A stretch of 15,878 bases of DNA from Jaenimonas drosophilae (GCA_030849065.1 JASAON010001349.1:1-15878); one strand, 5' to 3'. Numbered from the stretch's first letter, positions 8,062 to 14,749 are shown. Notes: a model not told the origin generated them from the sequence alone. Numbers and translations: made by a program.

Positions 8062-8997
8062 ATGCTGCGGAGGACTCTAATTAGCTTCCCGTGGTGGAAC
8101 TTCCAAACGGAACACCGCCAAAGATGCGTGATGATGTACGGTGGCGCGAGGACAAAGAACACACACAATGCCACGCACCGTGTTTACATCAAGAAGTACA
8201 AGCGCAATGCGTTCCCCAATCGTACTCGCCACCATTGGGCAGTGTCGATGACTGGTGTTCAGGGACAACGCCCGCGACGCATGCCATGGCCATACGACCT
8301 CACCAGCATGATTTTCAATCAACCCCAACAGGGATCTGACAAGATTGGCTACGTTGTTGGGACGAGCATGCTCAAGACGGCCGTAGTAGCGTCCAATCAC
8401 ATGGTGTATTACCCAAAGTTCAACCAGCGAGTGTCACGAACGAGTCGCTTTTTTGCCCATGATGAAGACCTTGCGTGTGTGGAGGGAGATTTGGTACACA
8501 TCAAACAGTGCCGCAAGATCTCGAAATACAAGCACTACTACGTCTTCAGCGTGTTAGAACCAAATATCGAGGGTAGGGAGAGGCTTAAACTAGGATTAAA
8601 GGCAGTGCCACCGCCTCTCTTTGGCTACCCCGTCTCCCGTCGAGTGGTGAAGCTGAACCTCACCACCGCAGACAGCACCAAAGAGAAACTAGCAGCAGCA
8701 ATCCAGGAGCACGTTCAAGATGCGTATCGCTTTGCTGGACCTACTCCAGACCAACCGCGTGCCCAGCTCTCAGATTCTGTATCCTTTGATGATGCGAACA
8801 AGATGATTGCACCAAACATGCCTCCAACGGAGTCCCTTCCTGGGGCAGGAGAGTCACCAGCATTCCTTGAGGGCGCCACTGGAGAAGAGTTCACCGAGTT
8901 GGAGCAGGATAATCGCCACAAGAAGGGTGAAGACTTCTGGATGAACCTGCAGCCAAAGGATAAGTACGACTTCAAGAACTTGAAGAAGACACCATAA
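8062..8997 (+). CDS. Mitochondrial ribosomal protein uS17m
   Basis: The 311-residue protein contains an S17-like OB-fold at about residues 93-168: IGYVVGTSMLKTAVVAS, then a basic strand with FNQRVSRTSRFFAHDED, GDLVHIKQCRKISKYKHYY and VFSVLEP. This order matches bacterial and organellar uS17 (core VGxVxSxKMxKTxVV, then KxxAHDE, then GDxVxIxExRPxSKxK). The bacterial protein is only about 85 residues, so about 90 residues are added at the N-terminus and about 140 at the C-terminus, consistent with the protein-rich mitoribosomes of kinetoplastids. The arginine- and aromatic-rich N-terminus (MLRRTLISFPWWNF) suits a mitochondrial import signal. The predicted role is binding mitochondrial 9S rRNA in the small subunit. 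The C-terminal part is charged and has no recognisable domain. Confidence 0.85.
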   Translation: MLRRTLISFPWWNFQTEHRQRCVMMYGGARTKNTHNATHRVYIKKYKRNAFPNRTRHHWAVSMTGVQGQRPRRMPWPYDLTSMIFNQPQQGSDKIGYVVGTSMLKTAVVASNHMVYYPKFNQRVSRTSRFFAHDEDLACVEGDLVHIKQCRKISKYKHYYVFSVLEPNIEGRERLKLGLKAVPPPLFGYPVSRRVVKLNLTTADSTKEKLAAAIQEHVQDAYRFAGPTPDQPRAQLSDSVSFDDANKMIAPNMPPTESLPGAGESPAFLEGATGEEFTELEQDNRHKKGEDFWMNLQPKDKYDFKNLKKTP

Positions 8998-9339
8998 CGT
9001 CTATCCGGAATGCTGACGGGGAAGGAGTTGCTTTGGATGGGGAAGCAGCAGCACACCTTTTCCATTGATCTGGACAGGTAACGGATGTCTGATCTCACCG
9101 TTCCATGCGTCCTCACACAACTAGTGCTGCTCATGTACATAACAGATGTCCGTGCAACAGAATGCTCTTGCGTTGCTTAATATGTTTTAACGTTGCGCCT
9201 TTCTTTTTTTGTTCAGTTTTCAGTTTGCTTAGCCGACTTTCACCCACAGGTGGTTTGCTCTGCATCTTCTTCCTGTCTGACGACGCCCAAACAAACAGGT
9301 TGCTAGCCCAGTTTACACACTATTTCGCCAAAAAGCACG
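8998..9339 (+). other. Intergenic spacer uS17m-proteasome beta2
   Basis: UTR sequence only. An imperfect stem (about 9035-9065: GATGGGGAA pairing with TTTTCCATT, with wobbles) lies soon after the uS17m stop. It is weak enough to be chance. No gene is seen. Confidence 0.5.
9196..9216 (+). promoter_or_regulatory. Polypyrimidine tract and trans-splice acceptor, proteasome beta2
   Basis: A T-rich tract is followed by TTCAG with the AG at 9215-9216. Further CAGs at 9222-9223 and near 9250 could be used instead. No ATG occurs between any of these and the start at 9340. Confidence 0.5.
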
Positions 9340-10104
9340 ATGCCCGGATTCTCATTTGAGAACGTCAAGCGCAACCTCGCACTAGATAACGAGGGCTACA
9401 AGGCACCACGAACGCTCAAGACGGGAACGACCATCGTGGGAGTTGTGTACAAAGATGGAGTAGTACTTGGTGCAGATACGAGGGCCACCGAAGGAAGCAT
9501 CGTTGCGGATAAACGCTGCAAGAAGATTCACTACATGGCCCCCAACATCATGTGCTGTGGTGCGGGTACCGCAGCTGACACAGAGGCTGTGACGGACATG
9601 ATTTCTGCCCAACTTGCTCTTCACCGCTTGGAGACAGGCCACCAGTCCCGCGTACTTGAGGCCCTGACCATGCTGAAGCGTCACCTCTATCGCTATCAAG
9701 GCCACGTGAGCGCGGCACTTGTTCTGGGTGGAGTTGACGTGGAGGGTCCATTCCTGGCCACCATAGCACCTCACGGCAGCACTGATCGCCTTCCCTACGT
9801 GACCATGGGAAGCGGCAGCATTGCCGCCATGGCACAAATGGAAACCGGCTACAAGGACGGTATGACTTGTGAGGAGGCAAAGGAGCTGGTTGCGTCGTCC
9901 ATCCGCAAAGGTATCTTCAACGATCCCTATAGCGGTACCCAGGTGGATGTGTGCGTGATCACCAAAAACAAGACGGAGCTTATTGTGGGCTACGACTGCC
10001 CCAACGAGCGAAAGTACCCCAAGCAAAACATCCGCATTCCACCAGGAACCACTCTCGTCAAGGTGGAGGAGATTCGCAATTTGGTCAACATCGTGGAGGC
10101 GTAA
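9340..10104 (+). CDS. PSMB7: 20S proteasome subunit beta 2 (trypsin-like)
   Basis: The 254-residue precursor belongs to the beta2 (PSMB7/PUP1) family, the catalytic subunit with trypsin-like activity. A propeptide of 29 residues ends at KTG, and cleavage before T30 would yield the N-terminal nucleophile (TTIVGVVYKDG). The other catalytic residues are present in mature numbering: Asp17 (D46 in LGADTRA) and Lys33 (K62 in CKKIHY). Family blocks CCGAGTAADTEAVT, RYQGHVSAALVLGGVDV, LPYVTMGSGS and GIFNDPYSGTQVDVCVI are intact. The C-terminal arm, which in this family wraps the neighbouring beta3 subunit, is present but shorter than in the human protein. The enzyme should be active. A strong stem-loop lies 20 nt after the stop codon. 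Confidence 0.97.
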   Translation: MPGFSFENVKRNLALDNEGYKAPRTLKTGTTIVGVVYKDGVVLGADTRATEGSIVADKRCKKIHYMAPNIMCCGAGTAADTEAVTDMISAQLALHRLETGHQSRVLEALTMLKRHLYRYQGHVSAALVLGGVDVEGPFLATIAPHGSTDRLPYVTMGSGSIAAMAQMETGYKDGMTCEEAKELVASSIRKGIFNDPYSGTQVDVCVITKNKTELIVGYDCPNERKYPKQNIRIPPGTTLVKVEEIRNLVNIVEA

Positions 10105-10123
10105 GAGGAGAAACCGTGACGGA

Positions 10124-10153
10124 GGTCAAAGTAGTGAGGGTACTGCTTTGACC
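10124..10153 (+). other. 12-bp stem-loop in the proteasome beta2 3' UTR
   Basis: The arms GGTCAAAGTAGT (10124-10135) and ACTGCTTTGACC (10142-10153) pair over 12 bp with one G-U wobble and a 6-nt loop. It starts 20 nt after the stop codon. As transcription units here are polycistronic and Pol II-made, this is not a bacterial-type terminator. A 3' UTR element acting on stability or translation is the natural reading, but function is inferred only from position and stem quality. Confidence 0.55.
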
Positions 10154-10384
10154 GTGGTGGCGTATCGCAATGTGTATCTACTCTGTGGTGGGTACACGAA
10201 ACGCCGTTTGCGCCTATAGCGTCCTTTGGAGATGTGACCGCATATTGATCCCTGAAACAAGAACTGTGTGACATTTGACACTGTTTCTGCAGTCATCCCC
10301 ATCCGCAAGATGGTGATAGCTGGTGAAGTGTCCCCCTCAACCTCAATGGGACGAATCCAAAATTCTGTTCTTGAAAAACGTGCT

Positions 10385-10420
10385 TTGCTGCTCCTGTGTT
10401 CTTCTTTTATGGATCTCTAG
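10385..10420 (+). promoter_or_regulatory. Trans-splice acceptor, SET gene
   Basis: A C/T-rich stretch is followed by ATCTCTAG with the AG at 10419-10420. A weaker alternative AG is at 10499-10500. The two would give 5' UTRs of about 101 or 21 nt. Confidence 0.4.
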
Positions 10421-10457
10421 TACCTGGACCTCCGTGCTGGCGGCTGCTCCTGCATTT

Positions 10458-10496
10458 ATGAGTACTGCACGGTTTTCGCTTATAATAGTGTGCTGA
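10458..10496 (+). other. Possible upstream ORF (12 codons plus stop) in the SET gene leader
   Basis: An ATG at 10458 opens 12 codons (MSTARFSLIIVC) before a TGA, 25 nt ahead of the main start. It would be included in the mRNA only if the distal acceptor at 10420 is used, so choice of acceptor could change translation. Confidence 0.3.
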
Positions 10497-10521
10497 TTAG
10501 GTTGATTCATCCCACACGCCA

Positions 10522-11490
10522 ATGAGCGGAGTTCGTCTCACGCGGTGCAATCCAAGCCTTCTGGACTTTGTGACGTGGACTGTCTTGAAGGGATGCCGGC
10601 TCTTTCAGCGAGTTCACATCACTCCTACTGGCCTCGTGGCGTTGAAGCGCATCCCAGAGTATGACTTTGTAGCTGTAGTACCTGTTGGGGCGACGCAAAG
10701 CGTTGTTAACATATCCCAGGACGCTTCTTTTCCTCTGAAGGTGTCTCCGCAGAACTGCGCCGATGAGTTACCCTTTTTCCCCGACCTCCATCGCGGATCC
10801 TTTGTCTTCGTGGCTTTTCTCGCCAAGGTTCTTCTCACTGGGCACCCACGTGGAGTGCAGAGCTATCTGGACATCCTCCCCTTTGACCAGGCCATGCCCA
10901 TTGGAGCGGTTGCCGATCATGCCCAGGCTACCAGCGCCTACCGAGAGTGGATTGCTCCAGTTGTCCAGGACTGCCGTGTTGGGGATGCCGACTTTGACCT
11001 CGCCTTCCGCCACGCGTACTGCCTCTATCGCCGTCATGCCATCCCCTTCTGGACATCATCTGAGTCCGGCTGCGCGGGCCACCCATCCTTCCAGGACTCG
11101 CCCTTTGCCCAGTCTGGATGCGACATTCTGGGAATGGCACCCATTCTTGATCTTGCGCTTCATTCTCCTACCCCAAATGCCACTATTGGCTTTCCTGATG
11201 AGGAGATGTTGCATTGGATCTCCCAGAGCAAGCGTAGTGCTGGAATTCAGCGCGACAAGGACTACTTTGTCATGCAGGCTCAGCGGGATATTGAGGAGGG
11301 AGAGGTCATCTCGGTCAACAAAAATGCCTTTTTTGGCTTTGATGATGATACGTTTAAGGCTTGGTTTGGCTACCCCAATTCTTCACAGGTTCCAGGGGAG
11401 CCGACTGGACAACCATTGGCGAAGGAGAAGACTGAACCATCAGTATCAGTGGGTGAGCGAGGTGAACCAGTCATGGGTCAAGGAGTGTAG
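10522..11490 (+). CDS. SET/LSMT-type methyltransferase-like protein, active-site motifs altered
   Basis: The 322-residue protein has the layout of the Rubisco-LSMT/SETD3 branch of SET proteins. Marks of that branch are SYLDILPFD (114-122) in place of the usual W..YL..LP, an insert with the aromatic pair around AYREWI, then MAPILDLALHSPTPNA (205-220), RDIEEGEVIS (255-264) and FKAWFGYPN (278-286). In active members the third block reads D-x-x-N-H-x-x-x-P-N, where the Asn of NH contacts AdoMet. Here that Asn is replaced by Leu (L213), though H214 and N219 remain. The expected S-Y-G after the GE block is also not seen. The enzyme may therefore be weak, divergent or a non-catalytic binder. The C-terminal tail (from about 287) is low-complexity, rich in P, G, E and S. 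No substrate-binding LSMT domain follows. Confidence 0.75.
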   Translation: MSGVRLTRCNPSLLDFVTWTVLKGCRLFQRVHITPTGLVALKRIPEYDFVAVVPVGATQSVVNISQDASFPLKVSPQNCADELPFFPDLHRGSFVFVAFLAKVLLTGHPRGVQSYLDILPFDQAMPIGAVADHAQATSAYREWIAPVVQDCRVGDADFDLAFRHAYCLYRRHAIPFWTSSESGCAGHPSFQDSPFAQSGCDILGMAPILDLALHSPTPNATIGFPDEEMLHWISQSKRSAGIQRDKDYFVMQAQRDIEEGEVISVNKNAFFGFDDDTFKAWFGYPNSSQVPGEPTGQPLAKEKTEPSVSVGERGEPVMGQGV

Positions 11491-11689
11491 GCTGAGCCAA
11501 GGTAACATGTGCATGCTGATGCTGCTATACCATAACAACTGATGGGCCAGTGAGTTCTACGCTCCTGAGGGCTCTGATCGTCAACCTGTGACTGACAAAC
11601 GCGATCCACACCTTTGATTTGTCCGCCTTTGATGTCTGCATGTGTGAAAGGATAAAGTATAGCTGATAGCAACGTGAGTGGACTAACTC

Positions 11690-11744
11690 TTTCATTCCAT
11701 TTCCAAATTGCCGACGGTGTGCTTCAATTTCTGTTGATTGCCAG
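11690..11744 (+). promoter_or_regulatory. Trans-splice acceptor, membrane protein gene
   Basis: Pyrimidine-rich blocks at about 11690-11705 and 11721-11734 precede GCCAG with the AG at 11743-11744. That leaves only 5 nt before the ATG at 11750, unless the next upstream AG is used. It rules out any longer in-frame N-terminus. Confidence 0.45.
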
Positions 11745-11749
11745 AGGTA

Positions 11750-12187
11750 ATGTCGCAGCTATGGGTGAAGCGGGCCAAGGCCGAAATGACACGGCACTCC
11801 CGTGTGCTCGAGACCGTTAACCGTGTCTTCCCCCTCCCCTTCGAGGAACGCCGTTCCCGTGTGGGCATGGTGACTTACGGCACATATAGATGGCTGCGGT
11901 ACTTTCCTGTAGTGGTGGTCCCGCTTATCCTTGGCGGGGTAATTCTTGAAACACGCGATAACCCACAGGAACACGTCTTCACTGGACTCCATCTTTGGCT
12001 AGCTGATCATGGTGTGTTTCGCCATGACACCGTTAAGGCGCTCAATCCAGCCTTTGAGGATGAGCGACGCTCCATTCAATGGAAGGCCAATGATAGGAAG
12101 TGGCGCTTCACGGGAACGGATATGCCTTCCGAGCGTGAAATCAGAGAGTATGCGGCCATTAATATTGATCGTGCGCGATCGGTTTAG
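11750..12187 (+). CDS. Hypothetical single-helix membrane protein, 145 aa
   Basis: I do not recognise this protein. It starts with a basic amphipathic stretch (residues 1-24) and has one strong hydrophobic segment at about residues 49-66 (LRYFPVVVVPLILGGVIL), flanked by Arg on the N-terminal side. The C-terminal 75 residues are soluble and charged, with WKANDRKWRF and SEREIREY. A small protein with a basic N-terminus and a single transmembrane helix is the usual shape of accessory subunits of mitochondrial inner-membrane complexes, and that is my best guess, from shape alone. It is read as a real gene because it has an acceptor, keeps coding-type codon use and fills its gap on the shared strand. 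Confidence 0.75.
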   Translation: MSQLWVKRAKAEMTRHSRVLETVNRVFPLPFEERRSRVGMVTYGTYRWLRYFPVVVVPLILGGVILETRDNPQEHVFTGLHLWLADHGVFRHDTVKALNPAFEDERRSIQWKANDRKWRFTGTDMPSEREIREYAAINIDRARSV

Positions 12188-12216
12188 TCGTGACGTGTCC
12201 CTCAACACAAGGAGCA

Positions 12217-12236
12217 CACAATAGTGTTTTATTGTG
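12217..12236 (+). other. Short stem-loop in the spacer before the first uL14
   Basis: CACAATA (12217-12223) and TATTGTG (12230-12236) form a perfect 7-bp stem with a 6-nt loop, 30 nt after the membrane-protein stop. It is AT-rich and possibly coincidental. Confidence 0.3.
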
Positions 12237-12277
12237 ATGACCTCAAGTTGGTGTTGAAAATTTGTGCAATTATTAAG

Positions 12278-12311
12278 ACTTTTTCGTTTCGTTCTGTTCT
12301 CTCCTTTCTAG
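12278..12311 (+). promoter_or_regulatory. Polypyrimidine tract and trans-splice acceptor, uL14 copy 1
   Basis: A long T/C tract ends in TTTCTAG with the AG at 12310-12311, giving a 15-nt 5' UTR. Confidence 0.65.
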
Positions 12312-12326
12312 ACCTAGAAAGCAATC

Positions 12327-12746
12327 ATGGGTAAGGATCAGGCCAACGTTAAGGGTTGCCGCTTCCGTGTCTCCGTGGCGCTCCCCGTGGGTGCTGTGGT
12401 GAACTGTGCGGACAACACTGGCGCCAAGAACCTGTACATCATCTCCGTCAAGGGATACCACGGCCGTCTTAACCGTCTGCCCGCTGCTGCCCTCGGAGAT
12501 ATGGTCATGTGCTCCGTGAAGAAGGGCAAGCCGGAGCTCCGCAAGAAGGTCCTGAACGCCGTCATCATCCGTCAGCGCAAGAGCTGGCGCCGCAAGGACG
12601 GCACGGTCCTTTACTTCGAGGACAACGCTGGCGTCATCGTGAACCCCAAGGGTGAGATGAAGGGTTCCGGTATTGCTGGCCCCGTCGCGAAGGAGTCTGC
12701 CGATCTCTGGCCCAAGATCTCCACCCACGCCCCCGCCATCGTTTAA
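12327..12746 (+). CDS. RPL23: 60S ribosomal protein uL14 (L23), copy 1
   Basis: The 139-residue protein is uL14, which binds the large-subunit rRNA near the subunit interface. Diagnostic blocks are [80 protein letters not shown] and [14 protein letters not shown]. The length equals the eukaryotic norm and no residue looks damaged. Codon use is extremely biased towards CTC, CGC, CGT, AAG and GTC, as in highly expressed trypanosomatid genes. The coding sequence is base-for-base identical to copy 2 at 12951-13370, while the flanks on both sides are unrelated. Confidence 0.97.
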   Translation: MGKDQANVKGCRFRVSVALPVGAVVNCADNTGAKNLYIISVKGYHGRLNRLPAAALGDMVMCSVKKGKPELRKKVLNAVIIRQRKSWRRKDGTVLYFEDNAGVIVNPKGEMKGSGIAGPVAKESADLWPKISTHAPAIV

Positions 12747-12895
12747 ATGGTGTGGTGCTAGGGAGCTTTCTACGTGCATTCGTGGTTTCTTCTCACTTCT
12801 GATTCTAAACAAGTTTTCCTCAAGGGGTTGCCTCCCTGTTGTGGCTTTCGGATTCTGCCAATAACACAACTATCTGGTGCATTAGATGCAATCAA

Positions 12896-12911
12896 TCTCT
12901 CTCTCTCTCTC
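12896..12911 (+). repeat. (TC)8 microsatellite in the uL14 spacer
   Basis: Eight TC dinucleotides followed by CC. It sits just upstream of the copy-2 acceptor and can serve as part of its polypyrimidine tract. Being a dinucleotide repeat, its length probably varies between strains. Confidence 0.85.
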
Positions 12912-12938
12912 CGTATTATATCATTTGCTCTTACGTAG
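12896..12938 (+). promoter_or_regulatory. Trans-splice acceptor, uL14 copy 2
   Basis: The TC repeat and a second T/C block (about 12920-12933) lead to ACGTAG with the AG at 12937-12938. The 5' UTR is 12 nt, unlike that of copy 1 in sequence. Confidence 0.6.
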
Positions 12939-12950
12939 GTGTGCTCTAAA

Positions 12951-13370
12951 ATGGGTAAGGATCAGGCCAACGTTAAGGGTTGCCGCTTCCGTGTCTCCGT
13001 GGCGCTCCCCGTGGGTGCTGTGGTGAACTGTGCGGACAACACTGGCGCCAAGAACCTGTACATCATCTCCGTCAAGGGATACCACGGCCGTCTTAACCGT
13101 CTGCCCGCTGCTGCCCTCGGAGATATGGTCATGTGCTCCGTGAAGAAGGGCAAGCCGGAGCTCCGCAAGAAGGTCCTGAACGCCGTCATCATCCGTCAGC
13201 GCAAGAGCTGGCGCCGCAAGGACGGCACGGTCCTTTACTTCGAGGACAACGCTGGCGTCATCGTGAACCCCAAGGGTGAGATGAAGGGTTCCGGTATTGC
13301 TGGCCCCGTCGCGAAGGAGTCTGCCGATCTCTGGCCCAAGATCTCCACCCACGCCCCCGCCATCGTTTAA
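12951..13370 (+). CDS. RPL23: 60S ribosomal protein uL14 (L23), copy 2
   Basis: Identical at every nucleotide to copy 1 from ATG to TAA, so it encodes the same 139-residue uL14. The bases just before the ATG (CTAAAA here, GCAATC in copy 1) and just after the stop differ. The identity block therefore coincides with the coding region. This indicates recent homogenisation, most simply by gene conversion, with separate UTRs that could allow each copy its own post-transcriptional control. The short spacer (204 nt) between copies is typical of tandem ribosomal gene pairs. The start is the first ATG after the acceptor at 12938. Confidence 0.97.
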   Translation: MGKDQANVKGCRFRVSVALPVGAVVNCADNTGAKNLYIISVKGYHGRLNRLPAAALGDMVMCSVKKGKPELRKKVLNAVIIRQRKSWRRKDGTVLYFEDNAGVIVNPKGEMKGSGIAGPVAKESADLWPKISTHAPAIV

Positions 13371-13499
13371 TCGCTGTGGCAGTGTGACGTGCTCCATCTG
13401 AGCATCCGATTGAGTTGTTTATTTCGTGAATAATTTGAATACCTCTATTTCCCACTTCAGGAGTGAATTGCTCAGGTTCTATTCTCTGCGCACCTGCCT

Positions 13500-13545
13500 A
13501 GTGTATTTCTCCCAACATCTCTCCCATCTATTTGTGACCCTGCAG
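13500..13545 (+). promoter_or_regulatory. Polypyrimidine tract and trans-splice acceptor, uL15 copy 1
   Basis: T/C-rich sequence leads to CCTGCAG with the AG at 13544-13545 and an 18-nt 5' UTR. A second candidate AG at 13557-13558 is very close to the ATG. Confidence 0.55.
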
Positions 13546-13563
13546 CTCCACTTCCTAGTCAGC

Positions 13564-14001
13564 ATGCCGACCCGCTTCAAGAAGTGCCGTCACCAGCGTG
13601 GCTCCACGTTCTGCGGCTATGGCCGCGTGGGCAAGCACCGTAAGCACGAGTCTGGTCGCGGTAACGCTGGTGGCGCTCACCACCACCGTATCAACTTCGA
13701 CAAGTACCACCCTGGATACTTCGGTAAGCTTGGTATGCAGCAGTACCACAAGAAGAAGAACGCTCTGTGGAAGCCCACCATCAACCTGAACAACCTCACC
13801 CGTCTGATCTCTGCTGAGGCTGCCGCTCAGGCTAAGAAGGGTGCCGCTCTCCCCGTTGTGGACCTCCAGAACAAGGGATACGCGAAGCTTCTCGGCAACG
13901 GCCACCTCCAGGTTCCCTGCATCGTGAAGGCCCGCTACGTGAGCAAGCTCGCGGACAAGAAGATCCGCAAGGCCGGTGGTGCCGTCGTCCTTCAGGCGTA
14001 A
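13564..14001 (+). CDS. RPL27A: 60S ribosomal protein uL15 (L27a/L28), copy 1
   Basis: The 145-residue protein is uL15, a large-subunit protein that buries a basic N-terminal extension in the rRNA. Diagnostic blocks are GRVGKHRKHESGRGNAGG, HHHRINFDKYHPGYFGKLGM and the C-terminal core with KGYAKLLGNGHL, VIVKA-like CIVKARYVS and a GGAVVLQA end. The N-terminus (MPTRFKKCRHQRGSTFCGYG) has two cysteines at residues 8 and 17. The length is close to the human protein (148). Codon use is heavily biased, as in uL14. It differs from the second copy only at the last codon (GCG here, GCA there). Confidence 0.97.
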   Translation: MPTRFKKCRHQRGSTFCGYGRVGKHRKHESGRGNAGGAHHHRINFDKYHPGYFGKLGMQQYHKKKNALWKPTINLNNLTRLISAEAAAQAKKGAALPVVDLQNKGYAKLLGNGHLQVPCIVKARYVSKLADKKIRKAGGAVVLQA

Positions 14002-14240
14002 GTGATTTCGGAGCGATCAAATGATCAGTTTCATTTCCTATGATTTCAAAATATGTTATGCTTGAGTTGGTGTGGAGGGCACAGGTACATCTTGCTAGAA
14101 TGTGATTTATGGCGATAGTTGTCAACCTCTCCTACGTCGTTGTTCTTCCTGTAATTTTTCGGTAGTGCACCCATAGTATAGTTTGGTCACGTCAGAGCTG
14201 TTCAGTGTAGTAGTCAAGCCAATCAAGCAGTGATGTTTGT

Positions 14241-14319
14241 ATGATTCAATATTTGGATGAACTTGTCCTCCGCAGATCACAATTGATAGGCTGCAGAACA
14301 CATCCCTATGAACAAAGCA
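14241..14319 (+). repeat. Conserved spacer element, copy R1
   Basis: The 79-nt unit starts ATGATTCAATATTTGG and ends in ATGAACAAAGCA. It differs from R2 at one base (T versus C near 14287) across the whole 79 nt, and lies 217 nt upstream of it. Sequence between copies has diverged far more, so the element itself appears to be selected or recently copied. Confidence 0.9.
14255..14305 (+). ncRNA. Candidate structured RNA, hairpin A of R1
   Basis: GGATG (14255-14259) pairs with CATCC (14301-14305) as a lower stem. Above it, a 12-nt by 6-nt internal loop leads to an upper stem in which GCAGATCA pairs with TGAT and CTGC around a CAAT loop and an AGG bulge. A lower stem, a large internal loop and an upper stem recall the pocket of an H/ACA pseudouridylation guide, and trypanosomatid guides are single hairpins. 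An ACA occurs 17 nt past the pocket edge, slightly beyond the usual 14-16. No AGA box, the usual trypanosomatid form, is well placed. RNA class is unproven. Confidence 0.35.
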
Positions 14320-14369
14320 TCATCTACTCTCGACGACTCTTGGATTCGTCACAATTTCCCCATCACAAG

Positions 14370-14405
14370 GGTTGCTGCAACGGAACGCTGTTCCGAGGCT
14401 GCACC
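14370..14405 (+). ncRNA. Candidate hairpin B, unit 1
   Basis: CGGAAC and GTTCCG (14381-14386, 14390-14395) form a perfect 6-bp stem with the loop GCT, above a broken outer stem running from GGT to ACC. It aligns with the hairpin at 14596-14630. The two keep the inner stem through paired changes (G-C to A-U, A-U to G-C), the pattern expected of a conserved RNA fold. Confidence 0.35.
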
Positions 14406-14457
14406 ATGTTTCTTCTGCTCCCTGTTATTCATTCCCCCACTAAAGAATGGTGTTATC

Positions 14458-14536
14458 ATGATTCAATATTTGGATGAACTTGTCCTCCGCAGATCACAAT
14501 TGACAGGCTGCAGAACACATCCCTATGAACAAAGCA
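14458..14536 (+). repeat. Conserved spacer element, copy R2
   Basis: Nearly identical to R1 over 79 nt and exactly 217 nt downstream. Hairpin A folds at 14472-14522 with the same lower stem. The one substitution removes a single pair at the edge of the upper stem. Confidence 0.9.
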
Positions 14537-14595
14537 CCATCTCAATACAAGCGTTGTTGGCTCGTGGCATAGTCTTCATAACTCTCCAACCCATA

Positions 14596-14630
14596 ATTGC
14601 TGCTACAGAGCGTTGCTCTTGCGCAGCAAT
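14596..14630 (+). ncRNA. Candidate hairpin B, unit 2
   Basis: ATTGCTGC (14596-14603) and GCAGCAAT (14623-14630) form a perfect 8-bp outer stem. Inside, CAGAGC pairs with GCTCT-T-G around a GTT loop. Loop size and stem position match unit 1 while the sequence has changed. The third unit has no clear counterpart. Confidence 0.38.
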
Positions 14631-14674
14631 CCGTTTCCCAAGTTATTCTTCAGATTATTTAAGTCAGACGTTTG

Positions 14675-14749
14675 ATGATTCGACAATTTGGATGAACTTG
14701 TCCTCCGCAGATCACAGTTGATAGGCTGCAGAACACATCCCTATGAACT
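14675..14749 (+). repeat. Conserved spacer element, copy R3
   Basis: Starts 217 nt after R2. It differs by a small change near the 5' end (one inserted base), one loop base and the last few bases, where ATGAACAAAG becomes ATGAACTAGC. Hairpin A is fully kept at 14690-14740. Confidence 0.88.

Larger units (their letters stand above)
10105..10521 (+). other. Intergenic spacer proteasome beta2-SET protein
   Basis: Contains the stem-loop at 10124-10153, the beta2 3' UTR, and the acceptor and 5' UTR of the next gene with a possible upstream ORF. No further gene is recognisable. Confidence 0.6.

Noticed and set aside
9382..10026. 214-codon minus-strand open frame opposite proteasome beta2
   Set aside because: Shadow of a well-conserved gene; no domain, wrong strand for the array.
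10124..10153. Intrinsic bacterial-type terminator
   Set aside because: No T run follows, and the gene set and trans-splice signals show a eukaryotic, polycistronic context.
12273..12869. Long minus-strand open frames opposite the uL14 and uL15 genes
   Set aside because: They mirror the strong codon bias of the ribosomal genes, recur identically opposite both copies and lack independent signals.
14241..14721. Two overlapping plus-strand open frames of 78 and 137 codons in the uL15 spacer
   Set aside because: They translate the repeat element, which is read in different frames in different copies, and the sequence between copies is not protein-like.
14241..14749. C/D-box snoRNA reading of the element
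   Set aside because: A C-box-like ATGATT lies at the 5' end, but no D box (CTGA) sits at a suitable distance, so hairpin A is the better-supported structure.
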